The translations under genes and the position numbers were made by a program. Under the pieces are notes generated by a model. That model ran no database searches. It was not told where the DNA came from and worked only from the letters and a program-made list of their open reading frames with translations. A stretch of 37,968 nt of DNA from Candidatus Aenigmatarchaeota archaeon (lineage in GTDB: Archaea; Aenigmatarchaeota; Aenigmatarchaeia; CG10238-14), in NCBI GenBank assembly GCA_018920345.1, contig JAHLMN010000013.1, forward strand, positions 1-37,968, written 5' to 3'. Shown here piece by piece: positions 1 through 9,982 of this stretch (within the stretch, counting starts at the first letter, position 1; every line of letters begins with the position of its first letter).

Positions 1-87
1 AATGCTAATTTTTTAAATTTTGATTTTCTTTTTTATTGTTATGTCAGGTGAATGTTTTCCAATTAAATAAAATTGCTATTTCTTTAA

Positions 88-162
88 GGGGCAGTGGTCC
101 AGCTTGGTCTACGATTCCTGCCTTGGGAGCAGGCGACCCGAGTTCAAATCTCGGCTGCCCCA
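88..162 (+). tRNA. tRNA-Pro (TGG)
   Basis: Acceptor GGGGCAG/CTGCCCC with A73; anticodon arm CCTGC-CTTGGGA-GCAGG gives anticodon TGG; T-loop TTCAAAT. Confidence 0.95.
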
Positions 163-169
163 TCTTAAG

Positions 170-508
170 GTGACAAAAGTGGTAACTGTAGAGGAATTTC
201 AAAAAATTGATATAAGAGTAGGCAAAATAATAGATGTACAAGATTTTCCAGAAGCAAAAAAACCATCTTATAAACTAAAAATAGACTTTGGTGAATTAGG
301 GATAAAACATTCAAGTGCACAAATTACTAAATTATATAAAAAAGAGGATCTGATAGGAAAACAAATAATTGCAGTAGTAAACTTTCCACCAAAAAAAATA
401 GCAAACTTTGTTTCAGAAGTGCTAGTATTAGGAGTAGATGATAATAATGGCAATGTAGTGCTTCTTACTCCAGAAAGAGAAGCAAAAATAGGTGCTAGAA
501 TGTATTAA
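170..508 (+). CDS. CsaA / MetRS C-terminal-like tRNA-binding (EMAP-type OB fold) protein; GTG start inferred immediately after the tRNA
   Basis: EEFQKIDIRVGKIIDV...YKLKIDFGE...QIIAVVNFPPKKIANFVSEVLVLG is typical of the tRNA-binding domain. The ATG of the supplied ORF (104) lies inside the tRNA, so the in-frame GTG at 170 is preferred. Confidence 0.85.
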   Translation: MTKVVTVEEFQKIDIRVGKIIDVQDFPEAKKPSYKLKIDFGELGIKHSSAQITKLYKKEDLIGKQIIAVVNFPPKKIANFVSEVLVLGVDDNNGNVVLLTPEREAKIGARMY

Positions 509-518
509 AGGTGAAAAA

Positions 519-1952
519 ATGAGCGAGCAACTTGGTATAACAGTCAAAAAAGAGGAAAATTTCTCTGAATGGTATACTCAGGTTATTCAAAAATCTGAGC
601 TAGCTGATTATTCGCCTGTAAAAGGATGTATGGTAATTAAACCTTATGGTTATGCAATATGGGAAAATATTCAAAAAATATTTGACTCTTGGCTCAAAGA
701 AACAGGAGTTAAAAATGCATATTTTCCAATGTTTATTCCTGAAGCTTTGTTAAAAAAAGAAGCTGAGCATTTTGAAGGATTTACACCTGAAGTAGCATGG
801 ATAACTAAAGGCGGGGATAGAGATCTAGAGGAAAAACTGGCTGTTAGGCCTACTTCGGAAACTATAATGTATAGTATCTTCTCAGAATGGATAAGAAGCC
901 ATAGAGATTTGCCTCTAAGAATAAATCAATGGTGTAATGTTGTTAGATGGGAAACTAAAGCTACCAAGTTATTCTTAAGGACAAGGGAGTTTCTTTGGCA
1001 AGAAGGTCATACAGTACATGCTACCAAAGAAGAGGCCGAAGAAGAAGTAATGCTTAGGTTAAAACAATATAAAAAACTTGTCGAAGAATATTTAGCAATA
1101 CCTGTAATAGATGGAAAAAAAAGTGAAGGTGAAAAATTTGCTGGTGCACTTTTTACAACAACTTTAGAATCATTAATGAGTGATAAGAAAGCCTTACAAA
1201 TGGGTACATCTCATCATTTAGGACAACATTTTTCAAAGGCATTTGAAATAAAATTTTTGGATAAAGATTCAAAGGAAAAATATGCATGGCAAACTTCTTG
1301 GGGTATAAGCACAAGATTAATAGGAGCTTTAGTAATGGTTCATAGTGATAACAAAGGTCTTGTTTTACCACCAAAAATAGCACCATTACAAATAGTTATA
1401 ATTCCTATAGGAGCAGAAAAAACTAAATCAGTTATAAATAAAGCAAGAGAAGTGAAAAGAAAGTTAGAAAGACATTATTCTGTAGAAACAGATGAAAGAG
1501 AAGAATATACACCTGGTTGGAAATTTAATTATTGGGAATTAAAAGGTGTGCCTATAAGAATAGAAATAGGTCCAAAAGATGTTGAAAATAAAAAATTAAC
1601 AATATTTAGAAGAGATTTAAACACCAAGCAATCAATAGATGAAAAATCTTTTGAAAGAGAAATAAAGAATTTGATAGAAAATATACAAAAGAATCTATTT
1701 GAAAAAGCAAGAAAATTTTTAGATGAAAATACTTTTGAGGTAAACACATATGAAGGTTTTAAAGAATTAATAGAAAAAGGTGGTTTTATAAAAGCAAAGT
1801 GGTGCGGGGAAATAGATTGTGAAAAAAAGATAAAAGAAGATACAACTGCAACAGTTAGAGTAATACCTTTCAAACAAGAAAACATCAAAGGTAGATGTGT
1901 TTTTTGTGAAAGAGATGCTAAAATTATAGCATATTTTGCAAAATCCTACTAG
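519..1952 (+). CDS. proS: Prolyl-tRNA synthetase, archaeal/eukaryal type
   Basis: Class II motifs (RPTSETIMYSIFSEWIRSHRDLPLRINQWCNVVRWE; TREFLWQEGHT) and C-terminal CGEIDCEKKIKEDTTATVRVIPF...GRCVFC zinc-like domain. ATG at 519 has the upstream AGGTGA element. Confidence 0.97.
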   Translation: MSEQLGITVKKEENFSEWYTQVIQKSELADYSPVKGCMVIKPYGYAIWENIQKIFDSWLKETGVKNAYFPMFIPEALLKKEAEHFEGFTPEVAWITKGGDRDLEEKLAVRPTSETIMYSIFSEWIRSHRDLPLRINQWCNVVRWETKATKLFLRTREFLWQEGHTVHATKEEAEEEVMLRLKQYKKLVEEYLAIPVIDGKKSEGEKFAGALFTTTLESLMSDKKALQMGTSHHLGQHFSKAFEIKFLDKDSKEKYAWQTSWGISTRLIGALVMVHSDNKGLVLPPKIAPLQIVIIPIGAEKTKSVINKAREVKRKLERHYSVETDEREEYTPGWKFNYWELKGVPIRIEIGPKDVENKKLTIFRRDLNTKQSIDEKSFEREIKNLIENIQKNLFEKARKFLDENTFEVNTYEGFKELIEKGGFIKAKWCGEIDCEKKIKEDTTATVRVIPFKQENIKGRCVFCERDAKIIAYFAKSY

Positions 1953-2013
1953 TATTTTAGTTAACCAATAAATATTTATATCATTAATTATAGCATTATA
2001 TTAAACAAATTCT

Positions 2014-2667
2014 ATGGAGGTTGTTTTCTTGGAAGAACAAATGCAAAAATTAAAAACTGGTACAACAACTGTAGGTATAATTTGTAAAGATGGTGTAGTA
2101 CTAGCAGCAGAAAAAAAGGCAACACTAGGCTATTTAGTGGCTTCAAAAGATGATGTAAAAATAGTTCAAGTAATGCCTCATATAGGTATGACACAAGCAG
2201 GTGCAGTGGGTGATATACAAGCTTTAGTAAGATATTTAAAAGCTGAAGCTGCTTTGTATGAATTAAGAGAAGGTAGAAAAATAAGCGTAAATGCAGCAGC
2301 AACTTTGTTAGCAAACATTATGTATGGTGGTCGATGGTTCCCATATTTAGTACAGATAATACTAGCTGGATATGATGACAAAGGTCCACAATTGTTTATA
2401 TTGCACCCAGATGGATCTAAACTAGAAGAAAAGAAATTCTTTTCAACTGGCTCAGGATCTCCTATGGCTTTTGGTGTGCTTGAAGTATTATATAAAGATG
2501 GAATAACAATCGAGGAAGGAAAACAAATAGCAGTAAAAGCAGTAAAAGCTGCAGTAGAAAGAGATATAGCTTCAGGTGGAAAAGGAATAGATGTAGCTGT
2601 TATAGACAAAAACGGTTTTAGAATGTTAAGCGAGGAAGAAATTCAAAAAATGTTAAAAGCTAACTAA
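2014..2667 (+). CDS. psmB: Proteasome beta subunit (exact start uncertain: ATG 2014, a downstream TTG, or ATG 2041)
   Basis: LKTG|TTTVGIICKDGVVLAAEKKAT autoprocessing/catalytic Thr, GAVGDIQ, GSGSPMAFGVLE. Confidence 0.97.
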   Translation: MEVVFLEEQMQKLKTGTTTVGIICKDGVVLAAEKKATLGYLVASKDDVKIVQVMPHIGMTQAGAVGDIQALVRYLKAEAALYELREGRKISVNAAATLLANIMYGGRWFPYLVQIILAGYDDKGPQLFILHPDGSKLEEKKFFSTGSGSPMAFGVLEVLYKDGITIEEGKQIAVKAVKAAVERDIASGGKGIDVAVIDKNGFRMLSEEEIQKMLKAN

Positions 2668-2686
2668 AAATCCTAAGTTGGTAAAA

Positions 2687-4552
2687 ATGGAGATTTTAGA
2701 AAAAGTTAAATCTAGTTTTCCAAAGGATGTGATTGAAAGAGTAGAGCTTGAAGGCTGTGAAATAGTTATTTATACCAAGGATAAAGTTTTCTTTCTCGAT
2801 GCGGCTGAGCAAGTTAGAGAATTAGTAAGTGAGATAAAAAAAAGAATTGAAGTAAGACTAGAAAACAGCATGTGTTTAACACCAGAAGAAGCCAAAAAGA
2901 AAATTCTGGAAATTGTACCAGAAGAGGCTCAAATAAAAGATATTTATTTTGAGCCAGAAAGAAGTATAGTTTTCATAGTAGCTCAAAAACCTGGTGTTGT
3001 TATTGGAAAAGGAGGAGAAACACTTAAAAAAATAAAAGAAAGTATTTTGTGGGTTCCAAAAGTTGAAAGATCACCTGAAATTACCTCAAATATTGTTAAA
3101 TCTATAAGAAATTTGATTCATGAAGAAACTAAATGGAGAATAAAATTCTTAAAACAAGTTGGAAAGAGCATATTTTCTGAAAAATCAACTAATAGAGAAT
3201 GGGTTAGAATGTTCTGTCTTGGCTCTTTTAGAGAAGTAGGAAGATCTTGTATGCTTTTTGAAACACCTAAATCTAAAGTACTTGTTGATTGTGGTATAAA
3301 TGCAGGTGGCTCAGGAAATAATAGATATCCTTATATAACCGCAAAGGAGTTTGATTTAACTGAAATAGATGCAATAATTTTAAGTCATGCGCATTTAGAC
3401 CATTGTGGTTTTGTACCATATTTATATGAGTATGGTTATGATGGTCCTTTATATTGTACTCCTCCTGTACTTGATCTGTTTACATTGCTAAATATGGATT
3501 ATATTGATGTTATGCAAAAACAAGGAAACCAACCACTATTTACTGCTAAAGGTGTTAAAGAGGCAATAAAACATTCTATAACTATAGATTATAATGAAGT
3601 TTCTGATGTGGGGCCTGATATAAGATTGACTTTTCAACCAGCAGGACATATGCTAGGCGGTGGACAGGTGCATCTACATATAGGCCAAGGATTGCATAAC
3701 ATAGTTTATACATCTGATATAAAATTCACTCGTTCAAGGTTATTTGATCCAGCTTTTACTGGATTTCAAAGAATAGAAACATTAATAATAGAGTCTACTT
3801 ATGGCTCTAATAATGATATTATGCCTTCAAGGCAAGAAGCAGAGGAGACATTAATGGATATTGTTAATAGAACTATGGAAAGAAATGGTATATGCCTAAT
3901 ACCAAGTTTTGCTGTTGGAAGAGCGCAAGAAATAATGGCAATATTAGATTATTACAAGTTTGAATATCCTGTTTTTATAGATGGTATGATTTGGGATTCT
4001 ACTGCAATTCACACTGCATATCCAGAATATATGTCAAAAAGTATTGAAAGTAAGATCTTACAAGGAGAAAATCCTTTTACTAATCCCATTTTCAAGCGAT
4101 TGGCATCACAACAAGATAGAGAAAAGGCATGGGAAGACAGACCTTGTGTTATCATTTCAACATCAGGTATGTTAGAAGGAGGTCCTGTTATGTCACATTT
4201 AATAGCTTTGGGTGAAGATAAAAGGAATTCTCTTGTATTTGTAGGATATCAAGCTGAAGGTAGCTTGGGTAGAAGAGTGCAAAAAGGTTGGAAAGAGATA
4301 CCTATAAATGTAAATGGAAAAAATATGACACTAAAACTTGAGTTGGAAGTGAAAACTATTGATGGTCTTTCTGGTCATGCAGATGTAAAAGAGCTTACAA
4401 ACTATGTGTATAGGTTAAAATCAAAGCCAGAAAGAATAATAATAAATCATGGTGAAGAAAACAAACCAATATCTCTAGCTAGTACCTTACATAAAATGTT
4501 TAAGGTTGAAACTTTGGCCCCAAGAAATCTTGATGCAATAAGACTTGTTTAG
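2687..4552 (+). CDS. Archaeal CPSF-like ribonuclease (KH domains plus metallo-beta-lactamase/beta-CASP), aCPSF1/FttA family
   Basis: KH motif VVIGKGGETLKKI; HAHLDHCG; beta-CASP signatures; C-terminal SGHADVKEL and INHGEENK. Confidence 0.97.
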   Translation: MEILEKVKSSFPKDVIERVELEGCEIVIYTKDKVFFLDAAEQVRELVSEIKKRIEVRLENSMCLTPEEAKKKILEIVPEEAQIKDIYFEPERSIVFIVAQKPGVVIGKGGETLKKIKESILWVPKVERSPEITSNIVKSIRNLIHEETKWRIKFLKQVGKSIFSEKSTNREWVRMFCLGSFREVGRSCMLFETPKSKVLVDCGINAGGSGNNRYPYITAKEFDLTEIDAIILSHAHLDHCGFVPYLYEYGYDGPLYCTPPVLDLFTLLNMDYIDVMQKQGNQPLFTAKGVKEAIKHSITIDYNEVSDVGPDIRLTFQPAGHMLGGGQVHLHIGQGLHNIVYTSDIKFTRSRLFDPAFTGFQRIETLIIESTYGSNNDIMPSRQEAEETLMDIVNRTMERNGICLIPSFAVGRAQEIMAILDYYKFEYPVFIDGMIWDSTAIHTAYPEYMSKSIESKILQGENPFTNPIFKRLASQQDREKAWEDRPCVIISTSGMLEGGPVMSHLIALGEDKRNSLVFVGYQAEGSLGRRVQKGWKEIPINVNGKNMTLKLELEVKTIDGLSGHADVKELTNYVYRLKSKPERIIINHGEENKPISLASTLHKMFKVETLAPRNLDAIRLV

Positions 4553-4944
4553 AAGACATATCCTAAATAAAGCGTAAAGCTATAGACTTTGAATTGACCA
4601 TTTTCATAAACTACATCCAAAACAGTAGCCTTTTTAGCTTTTGTAAAATACAAGACTTTTGTATCTTTACCACTTGGCAAATTATCTATATCTTTCCACC
4701 AAACATAAGCAGAGTTGCTAGAAAACATATTTTTCATAAATTGTTCGAAAGAATTGTCATTTGTGGCAAAATTATATGTTTTTCCTGTTAAATCTATAAT
4801 ATTCAAAGTGTCTTGAACAGTTGTTTGAAGTAAAAGATCTCCCCACTCGTTTTTTGATTGATATTGAGGGAAAAAATAAAGAAATAGCATTACAATTATT
4901 GTTCCTGCTAAAGTGGCTTCAAGTATAGTTGTTATACCTTTCAT
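4549..4944 (-). CDS. Pilin-like / membrane-anchored exported protein of the T4P locus
   Basis: N-terminal MKGITTILEATLAGTIIVMLFLYFF hydrophobic segment; last ORF of the same-strand pilus gene run. Confidence 0.6.
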   Translation of the reverse strand: MKGITTILEATLAGTIIVMLFLYFFPQYQSKNEWGDLLLQTTVQDTLNIIDLTGKTYNFATNDNSFEQFMKNMFSSNSAYVWWKDIDNLPSGKDTKVLYFTKAKKATVLDVVYENGQFKVYSFTLYLGYVF

Positions 4945-4946
4945 TT

Positions 4947-5429
4947 TTACACCTGTACAACTAATTCAGCTATTCTACCATTATCAAAAATTGCATATCT
5001 TGTCACAGTAGCATTTATTTGATCTACTCTCAAGTTAGAAGAAAGACATGTCTTTAAAATTGATCTTGCACCTGTATTAGGATCTACTTCAAATATCATT
5101 ATATTAAATGGTTTTTGTATAGAAAAAAATTTATCAAGCAAATCACAAGGTAGTGCATTAATTTTTGAACGTTTTATCCAATTTGTCATATTAGTAGATT
5201 CATTTGCTAAACCAACTCTTTTAGGTGTTAAAGTATCCCAATTAATTGGTTCGCCAGGATCATTTATTAAAATGTCTGCTATTTGATATGCTTCTGCTCT
5301 TTTCTCTTCTTTTAAGACATCTTCCATAAAAGGAGTTATGTTTCCAATATATTGTAAATAAATGTATGTAATTAAACCCAAAAAGATTCCAAAAGCTATC
5401 ATATATTCTATTGAAATTTGCCCTTTCAT
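4947..5429 (-). CDS. Class III signal peptide (QISIEY-type) pilin-like protein
   Basis: MKGQISIEYMIAFGIFLGLITYIYL matches the archaeal class III QxSxE prepilin-like motif. Confidence 0.75.
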   Translation of the reverse strand: MKGQISIEYMIAFGIFLGLITYIYLQYIGNITPFMEDVLKEEKRAEAYQIADILINDPGEPINWDTLTPKRVGLANESTNMTNWIKRSKINALPCDLLDKFFSIQKPFNIMIFEVDPNTGARSILKTCLSSNLRVDQINATVTRYAIFDNGRIAELVVQV

Positions 5430-6371
5430 TTAAACACCTAACATCTTTAGTTTGACTAGAATAAATATTATGCCAAAAGATGTTGTAAGCATTATCATAC
5501 TATGTTTTATTCCGGCTCTAATAGAACCTTCACTTATCTGCCCTGCAACTAAACCACTGCATATAGATTGAACAATTATCATTGAAAAGAATAATCCAAG
5601 ATAATAGCACCCTATAGTTTCTTTATTAGTGCCTAGAAGAGTGCAAATGTTAAAATAAATGTAACAAGGAAAACAAGAGCCACTAGGCATATATAAACAC
5701 GACTCGCATGGGTTACCCATTATCGTACCTAATGCACCTATAGATGCACCTGTACTAGAAGAAAATATTGGTATCAATAATTTGCTTATACCAACGATTA
5801 TACCTATGAATATATAAGTAATTGCATACATTGCAACTACATATTGATTTAGCATGCTTTTTCTTTCATTCTGTGTTTCCTGAATAGTTAAGATAGCATT
5901 AGAAATAGAATCAAGAGTTTTATCTATTTCTCCACCTGTTTTGTAAGTTTCTATTATTATTCTCATATTTTTTGACATTATTTCGCTTTGTTTCAGTCTT
6001 TTTTCAGCCTGCTCAAAAACTTTTATTATATTGACACCCCAAGTTAATTGATGAGCCATTTTTTTTACTTCCTTACTCAGCTTTCCATAATCTACCTTTC
6101 CTGCATTTATCACAGCTTTATGTAAAGGCATACCTGATCTAATAGATTCAGTTAAATCTCTTAAGAAAAAAGGGAATTTTGCTTCCATATCTTTAATATC
6201 TCTATATTCTATATATGACATCAAAACTTGAGGTATGGAAACAATAAAAACTGATAATATTATGAAATTGCCTATTATTCCTATATCTCCTATTAGTATA
6301 CCTATTATCAATAAGAAAAGAGATATTGCAAGAGTAATTATTAATGTTTTTGTTCTTCTGTTTAACTCCAT
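5430..6371 (-). CDS. TadC/GspF-like type IV pilus platform membrane protein, with a cysteine-rich insertion
   Basis: FFLRDLTESIRSGMPLHKAV...YKTGGEIDKTLDSIS...MLNQYVVAMYAI; multiple TM segments; next to a second T2SF-like gene and the ATPase. Confidence 0.85.
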   Translation of the reverse strand: MELNRRTKTLIITLAISLFLLIIGILIGDIGIIGNFIILSVFIVSIPQVLMSYIEYRDIKDMEAKFPFFLRDLTESIRSGMPLHKAVINAGKVDYGKLSKEVKKMAHQLTWGVNIIKVFEQAEKRLKQSEIMSKNMRIIIETYKTGGEIDKTLDSISNAILTIQETQNERKSMLNQYVVAMYAITYIFIGIIVGISKLLIPIFSSSTGASIGALGTIMGNPCESCLYMPSGSCFPCYIYFNICTLLGTNKETIGCYYLGLFFSMIIVQSICSGLVAGQISEGSIRAGIKHSMIMLTTSFGIIFILVKLKMLGV

Positions 6372-7237
6372 TATTCTCCACCTGGCGAAGATGCTTTTAT
6401 CAATATTATAAATCCTGCACTAGTAAGTGGAATAAAAATAAACACCACAAAAAATTGAATAAATACTACATTACTTATGTTACCACCCAAACCCATCATA
6501 ATTGATGTTAAAATTGTGAAAAAAATAGCACCTAAAACTAAAATAGTAAGATAAATCTCAAGATAAATTGCTAAATTTCTTGAAAATTCATTTAATTTTC
6601 TTCTATAATTGTTTAAATAGGAAGTTGATCTTTCCCTTAAAAATATTGCCAAATCTCCGCCTGATCTTAAGATTGATGTAATAGACCAAAATAAATCTCT
6701 TAATTCTATTGATGGAACTCTTTCTATTGATCGAGATAAGGCTTCATATATGTTTAAGCCAAATGCTTTCATGTCCAACACTATTTTTTTAGCTTCTTTA
6801 GAAATTTCTCCATGATCTTCCAATTTCGAGAATAATTCAAATATTTTATTCGGTGGTACACCTGAACTGCTTATTGTTGAAAGGTAAATAGTTGCAAAAG
6901 GTAAGTTTTTTTCAATTGATTTAACTTTATCTTTGATAATAAATTTTGGATAGTTTAAAAAGAATAGAAAAAGTAGTATGCAAAATACAATTGAAATTGT
7001 TGTCGCAAAAAAAAGGCTAAACAAAGGGCCTAATTTTAATAAAGAAAATATAAAAGATAATAGAGGTAACTCGAAAATAAAAACAATTGTGCATGTTAAT
7101 AAAGTTGTTGACAAATATTCTAATAATGTTATACCCATATCACTTTTTTTTAAATCTTCTTTAAGCTCAGAAAAATATGGGCTAATGTTATTAGCAACTC
7201 CACCGAATATTTTCATTGCAAACTTTGAATATGACAC
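6371..7237 (-). CDS. TadC/GspF-like type IV pilus platform membrane protein
   Basis: LPFATIYLSTISSSGVPPNKIFELFSKL...SILRSGGDLAIFLRERS is the T2SF pattern; coupled to the neighbouring T2SF gene. Confidence 0.85.
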   Translation of the reverse strand: MSYSKFAMKIFGGVANNISPYFSELKEDLKKSDMGITLLEYLSTTLLTCTIVFIFELPLLSFIFSLLKLGPLFSLFFATTISIVFCILLFLFFLNYPKFIIKDKVKSIEKNLPFATIYLSTISSSGVPPNKIFELFSKLEDHGEISKEAKKIVLDMKAFGLNIYEALSRSIERVPSIELRDLFWSITSILRSGGDLAIFLRERSTSYLNNYRRKLNEFSRNLAIYLEIYLTILVLGAIFFTILTSIMMGLGGNISNVVFIQFFVVFIFIPLTSAGFIILIKASSPGGE

Positions 7238-8962
7238 TTAAATTTCACCAGAAATTGCATCTATTACTTGAGATGGGTTTCTGTAATATGCCTCTATTAT
7301 TTTAGCTACATCTTTATAATCAGTAATATTTTTTTGGAACATCCAATTTAAAATAAGCATCCTTCTTTTTATTTCATCAGTTATTTGTTTTTGACTAAAA
7401 CCATATCTTTTTCTTATTTTTTCTAGTATACTGCTTTTGTTTACAACTTCAAATTTATTTGTTTCTGAGTTCCATCTTATTATTTCTTTGAAAATAGGCT
7501 TGTTTTCAGAATAGTTAAAACCTACTATTTCATTTATAGATTTTACTTTTCTCACAAACTTTCCTTTATATCTTGTTGCTGTTACAAAAATTACAATATC
7601 TAAACTCTCTATTAAACTAGGTGGAAGTTGTATTGGCGGTGTTATTAGTCTATCTATTAATTTTTCCATTGATTCTGCATGTATTGTTGCAAGAGAATAG
7701 TGTCCTGTTGCCATCTGTTGGAATAAAACATAGGCTTCTTTACCTCTAACTTCGCCTACTATTATGTAATCAGGTCTTTGTCTTAGACTTTCTCTTAATA
7801 GATCAAATAAATCTATTTCTCCCCTAGATTTACCTTGCTCTGAGGCTATTGGTACTCTAGCTACTTGAGAAATCCAATGTGGATGAGGTAAAACAATTTC
7901 GCTTGTATCTTCTATACTAACAATCTTCATTTCAGGTCTTATAAAGAGTGAAAGGATATTTAGAAAGGTTGTTTTACCTGTAGCTGTTCCACCTGATAAT
8001 AGAACACTACTTCCATAATCAACTGCAGTCCAAAGAAATGCTAATGTTTTTACATCTACAGTTTCTGAGGCTAATATATGTGTAGGTGTGTATGGAGATT
8101 TTGAGAATTTTCTTATAGTAAAATTGCTTCCTCTTTTTGCAATATCAGTAGCTAATGTTCCTTGAATTCTAGAGCCATCTGGTAAAGCTCCGTCTAACAG
8201 TGGATTTAATATTGAAATAGAGTGGCCACATAATTGGGCGAATCTTATCAGAGTTTCGTCAAGTTCTTCTGGATCAGAAAATACAATATTGGTTTTTACT
8301 GAACCAATTTTAGGGTTTTTATGGAATACAAAAATAGGTATATTGACACCATCACAACTTATATCTTCTATATCAGGATCATGCATTAGCGGCTCTATTC
8401 TGCCTAGTCCAAGAAAGTCTCTATCTATATAATATTCTAAAATTAATTTCTCTTGATCTGTTATTTTTATGTTGAAAATCTTGATGATTTCTTCCAATTG
8501 ATTTCTTATATATTGTTTTGCTTCATCCTTCTTCAATTTATTGAAATCTATATTTAGCCTTTCCTCAATTAATTCTTTAAGTTTTGAAAAAATATTTTTC
8601 AATTCATCTGTTAGTGGTGGCTCTATCACATGATATTCATATATGCCTTTTTCATTATTCCATGTTATTTGAGCATAAGCCATTATTGGCTCATCCTTTG
8701 CAGGCTTTTCAGGTATTAATGGATAAGTCAAATGAAGCCTTTCTTCATCTTCTTCTAAACCAAAACTTGAAACTTTGAAAGAAAATTCTGGTATTTCAAC
8801 GCCTTCAAGCAAATATTTCTCTATTTCTTCTGGCTTTTTTATAGAAACTTCACCTGTAATTTGTATTGGTCCTTTAAGAATAGTTGTTCCTTGTACTGTT
8901 TGCAAATCTTGTTTGCTCAAATTTTTATAACCTCTTACCAATTTAGAAAAAATACCTGGCAT
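7238..8962 (-). CDS. Type II/IV secretion ATPase (TadA/CpaF/GspE-like)
   Basis: Walker A LLSGGTATGKTTFLN; SIEDTSEI; LRESLRQRPDYIIVGEVRGKEAYVLFQQMATGHYSLATIHAES. GGTGA element upstream of the ATG. Confidence 0.95.
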   Translation of the reverse strand: MPGIFSKLVRGYKNLSKQDLQTVQGTTILKGPIQITGEVSIKKPEEIEKYLLEGVEIPEFSFKVSSFGLEEDEERLHLTYPLIPEKPAKDEPIMAYAQITWNNEKGIYEYHVIEPPLTDELKNIFSKLKELIEERLNIDFNKLKKDEAKQYIRNQLEEIIKIFNIKITDQEKLILEYYIDRDFLGLGRIEPLMHDPDIEDISCDGVNIPIFVFHKNPKIGSVKTNIVFSDPEELDETLIRFAQLCGHSISILNPLLDGALPDGSRIQGTLATDIAKRGSNFTIRKFSKSPYTPTHILASETVDVKTLAFLWTAVDYGSSVLLSGGTATGKTTFLNILSLFIRPEMKIVSIEDTSEIVLPHPHWISQVARVPIASEQGKSRGEIDLFDLLRESLRQRPDYIIVGEVRGKEAYVLFQQMATGHYSLATIHAESMEKLIDRLITPPIQLPPSLIESLDIVIFVTATRYKGKFVRKVKSINEIVGFNYSENKPIFKEIIRWNSETNKFEVVNKSSILEKIRKRYGFSQKQITDEIKRRMLILNWMFQKNITDYKDVAKIIEAYYRNPSQVIDAISGEI

Positions 8963-8963
8963 G

Positions 8964-9374
8964 TTAGCTCACCTGAATAATCTTATTATTAATTTTGATT
9001 TCTATTTTTTTATTATTACTTTTAACGTTGCCTGAAAAATCAAATGTTTCGTTGATGTTATAAGTGGTGCTGTTAATTCTATCAGAAAATAAAATAACTT
9101 GAATTTTCTGTTTGTTAAATGTAACGTTATAATTTATTCCACCAATCTTTTGTGGAATTTCTTGATAAATTGTTATATTATCGCAGCCTCTACAATTACT
9201 AGATTTTATAATGCTCATTAATGTTGCTTTGTTTAGCAGTCTTGCTTGATTTTCTCCTATTTTTCTACTTAAAAATTCTGTTTGGTTATAAAACAAATAG
9301 CTTATTGTGGAAAATATAATAAAAGCTATACCAAACATTATTATAAATTCAACTATGTAATTTTGTCCCTTCAT
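8964..9374 (-). CDS. Pilin-like exported protein
   Basis: MKGQNYIVEFIIMFGIAFIIFSTISYLFYNQ N-terminal prepilin-like segment; in the T4P gene run. Confidence 0.65.
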   Translation of the reverse strand: MKGQNYIVEFIIMFGIAFIIFSTISYLFYNQTEFLSRKIGENQARLLNKATLMSIIKSSNCRGCDNITIYQEIPQKIGGINYNVTFNKQKIQVILFSDRINSTTYNINETFDFSGNVKSNNKKIEIKINNKIIQVS

Positions 9375-9982
9375 TATACTATTATATTTATTTCGGTTAT
9401 AGTTAAAGATTGACTAGTATATGACCTTAATTTCTGTATTCTTAAATAAGGTGTTGTGGTTTGTTTTATTTGATTATCTGTAGTATTGATTATAATTCTG
9501 TATTTTTGATTTTTTTCTCTGTCTAACAAATCTCTGTACCAAAGTTTGTATTCAATTTTTAGATAATCGTTCTCTCTTAAAGCCTTTCCTAATATAACGC
9601 CAAAACTATCTGTACCTAGTGTTGCTGTTTCATTACAATTTGAAGATAAACAAAGCCACTCACCTGGAGCAATGTTAGAAACTTTACTTGTAAAAACAAA
9701 ATTTATGCTATTATTGTTTACATCCATAATATTTGAAGGATATATTGTTAGTTTACCTGGAACATTTAGTTGTATTGACTCTTCTCCACCATTTTGAGCT
9801 ATATTTCTTATTTTAGAATCAAGTAAAATAAAAAAATTAAAAGCATCGTCAACTGCTTTTGCATCTTTTCTTTTTTGTATCATGCTCATTGACCAAGGTG
9901 TTATTGTGGCAATAGCAGCTATGGCTATTCCAATAATAAGAATAACAGAGACTACTTGTGTTTGCGCTTTCATCTTAAACAC
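9374..9982 (-). CDS. Archaeal pilin-like protein
   Basis: MKAQTQVVSVILIIGIAIAAIATITPW hydrophobic N-terminus; in the T4P run. Confidence 0.65.
   Translation of the reverse strand: MFKMKAQTQVVSVILIIGIAIAAIATITPWSMSMIQKRKDAKAVDDAFNFFILLDSKIRNIAQNGGEESIQLNVPGKLTIYPSNIMDVNNNSINFVFTSKVSNIAPGEWLCLSSNCNETATLGTDSFGVILGKALRENDYLKIEYKLWYRDLLDREKNQKYRIIINTTDNQIKQTTTPYLRIQKLRSYTSQSLTITEINIIV

Noticed and set aside
104-169. N-terminal extension MVYDSCLGSRRPEFKSRLPHL of the first plus ORF
   Set aside because: It translates the tRNA-Pro gene; the in-frame GTG at 170 is the more sensible start.
1153-2609. Minus-strand ORFs inside proS and psmB (1153-1386, 1529-1888, 2012-2314, 2178-2609)
   Set aside because: Fully antisense to confidently identified genes; composition is a shadow of the sense codons.
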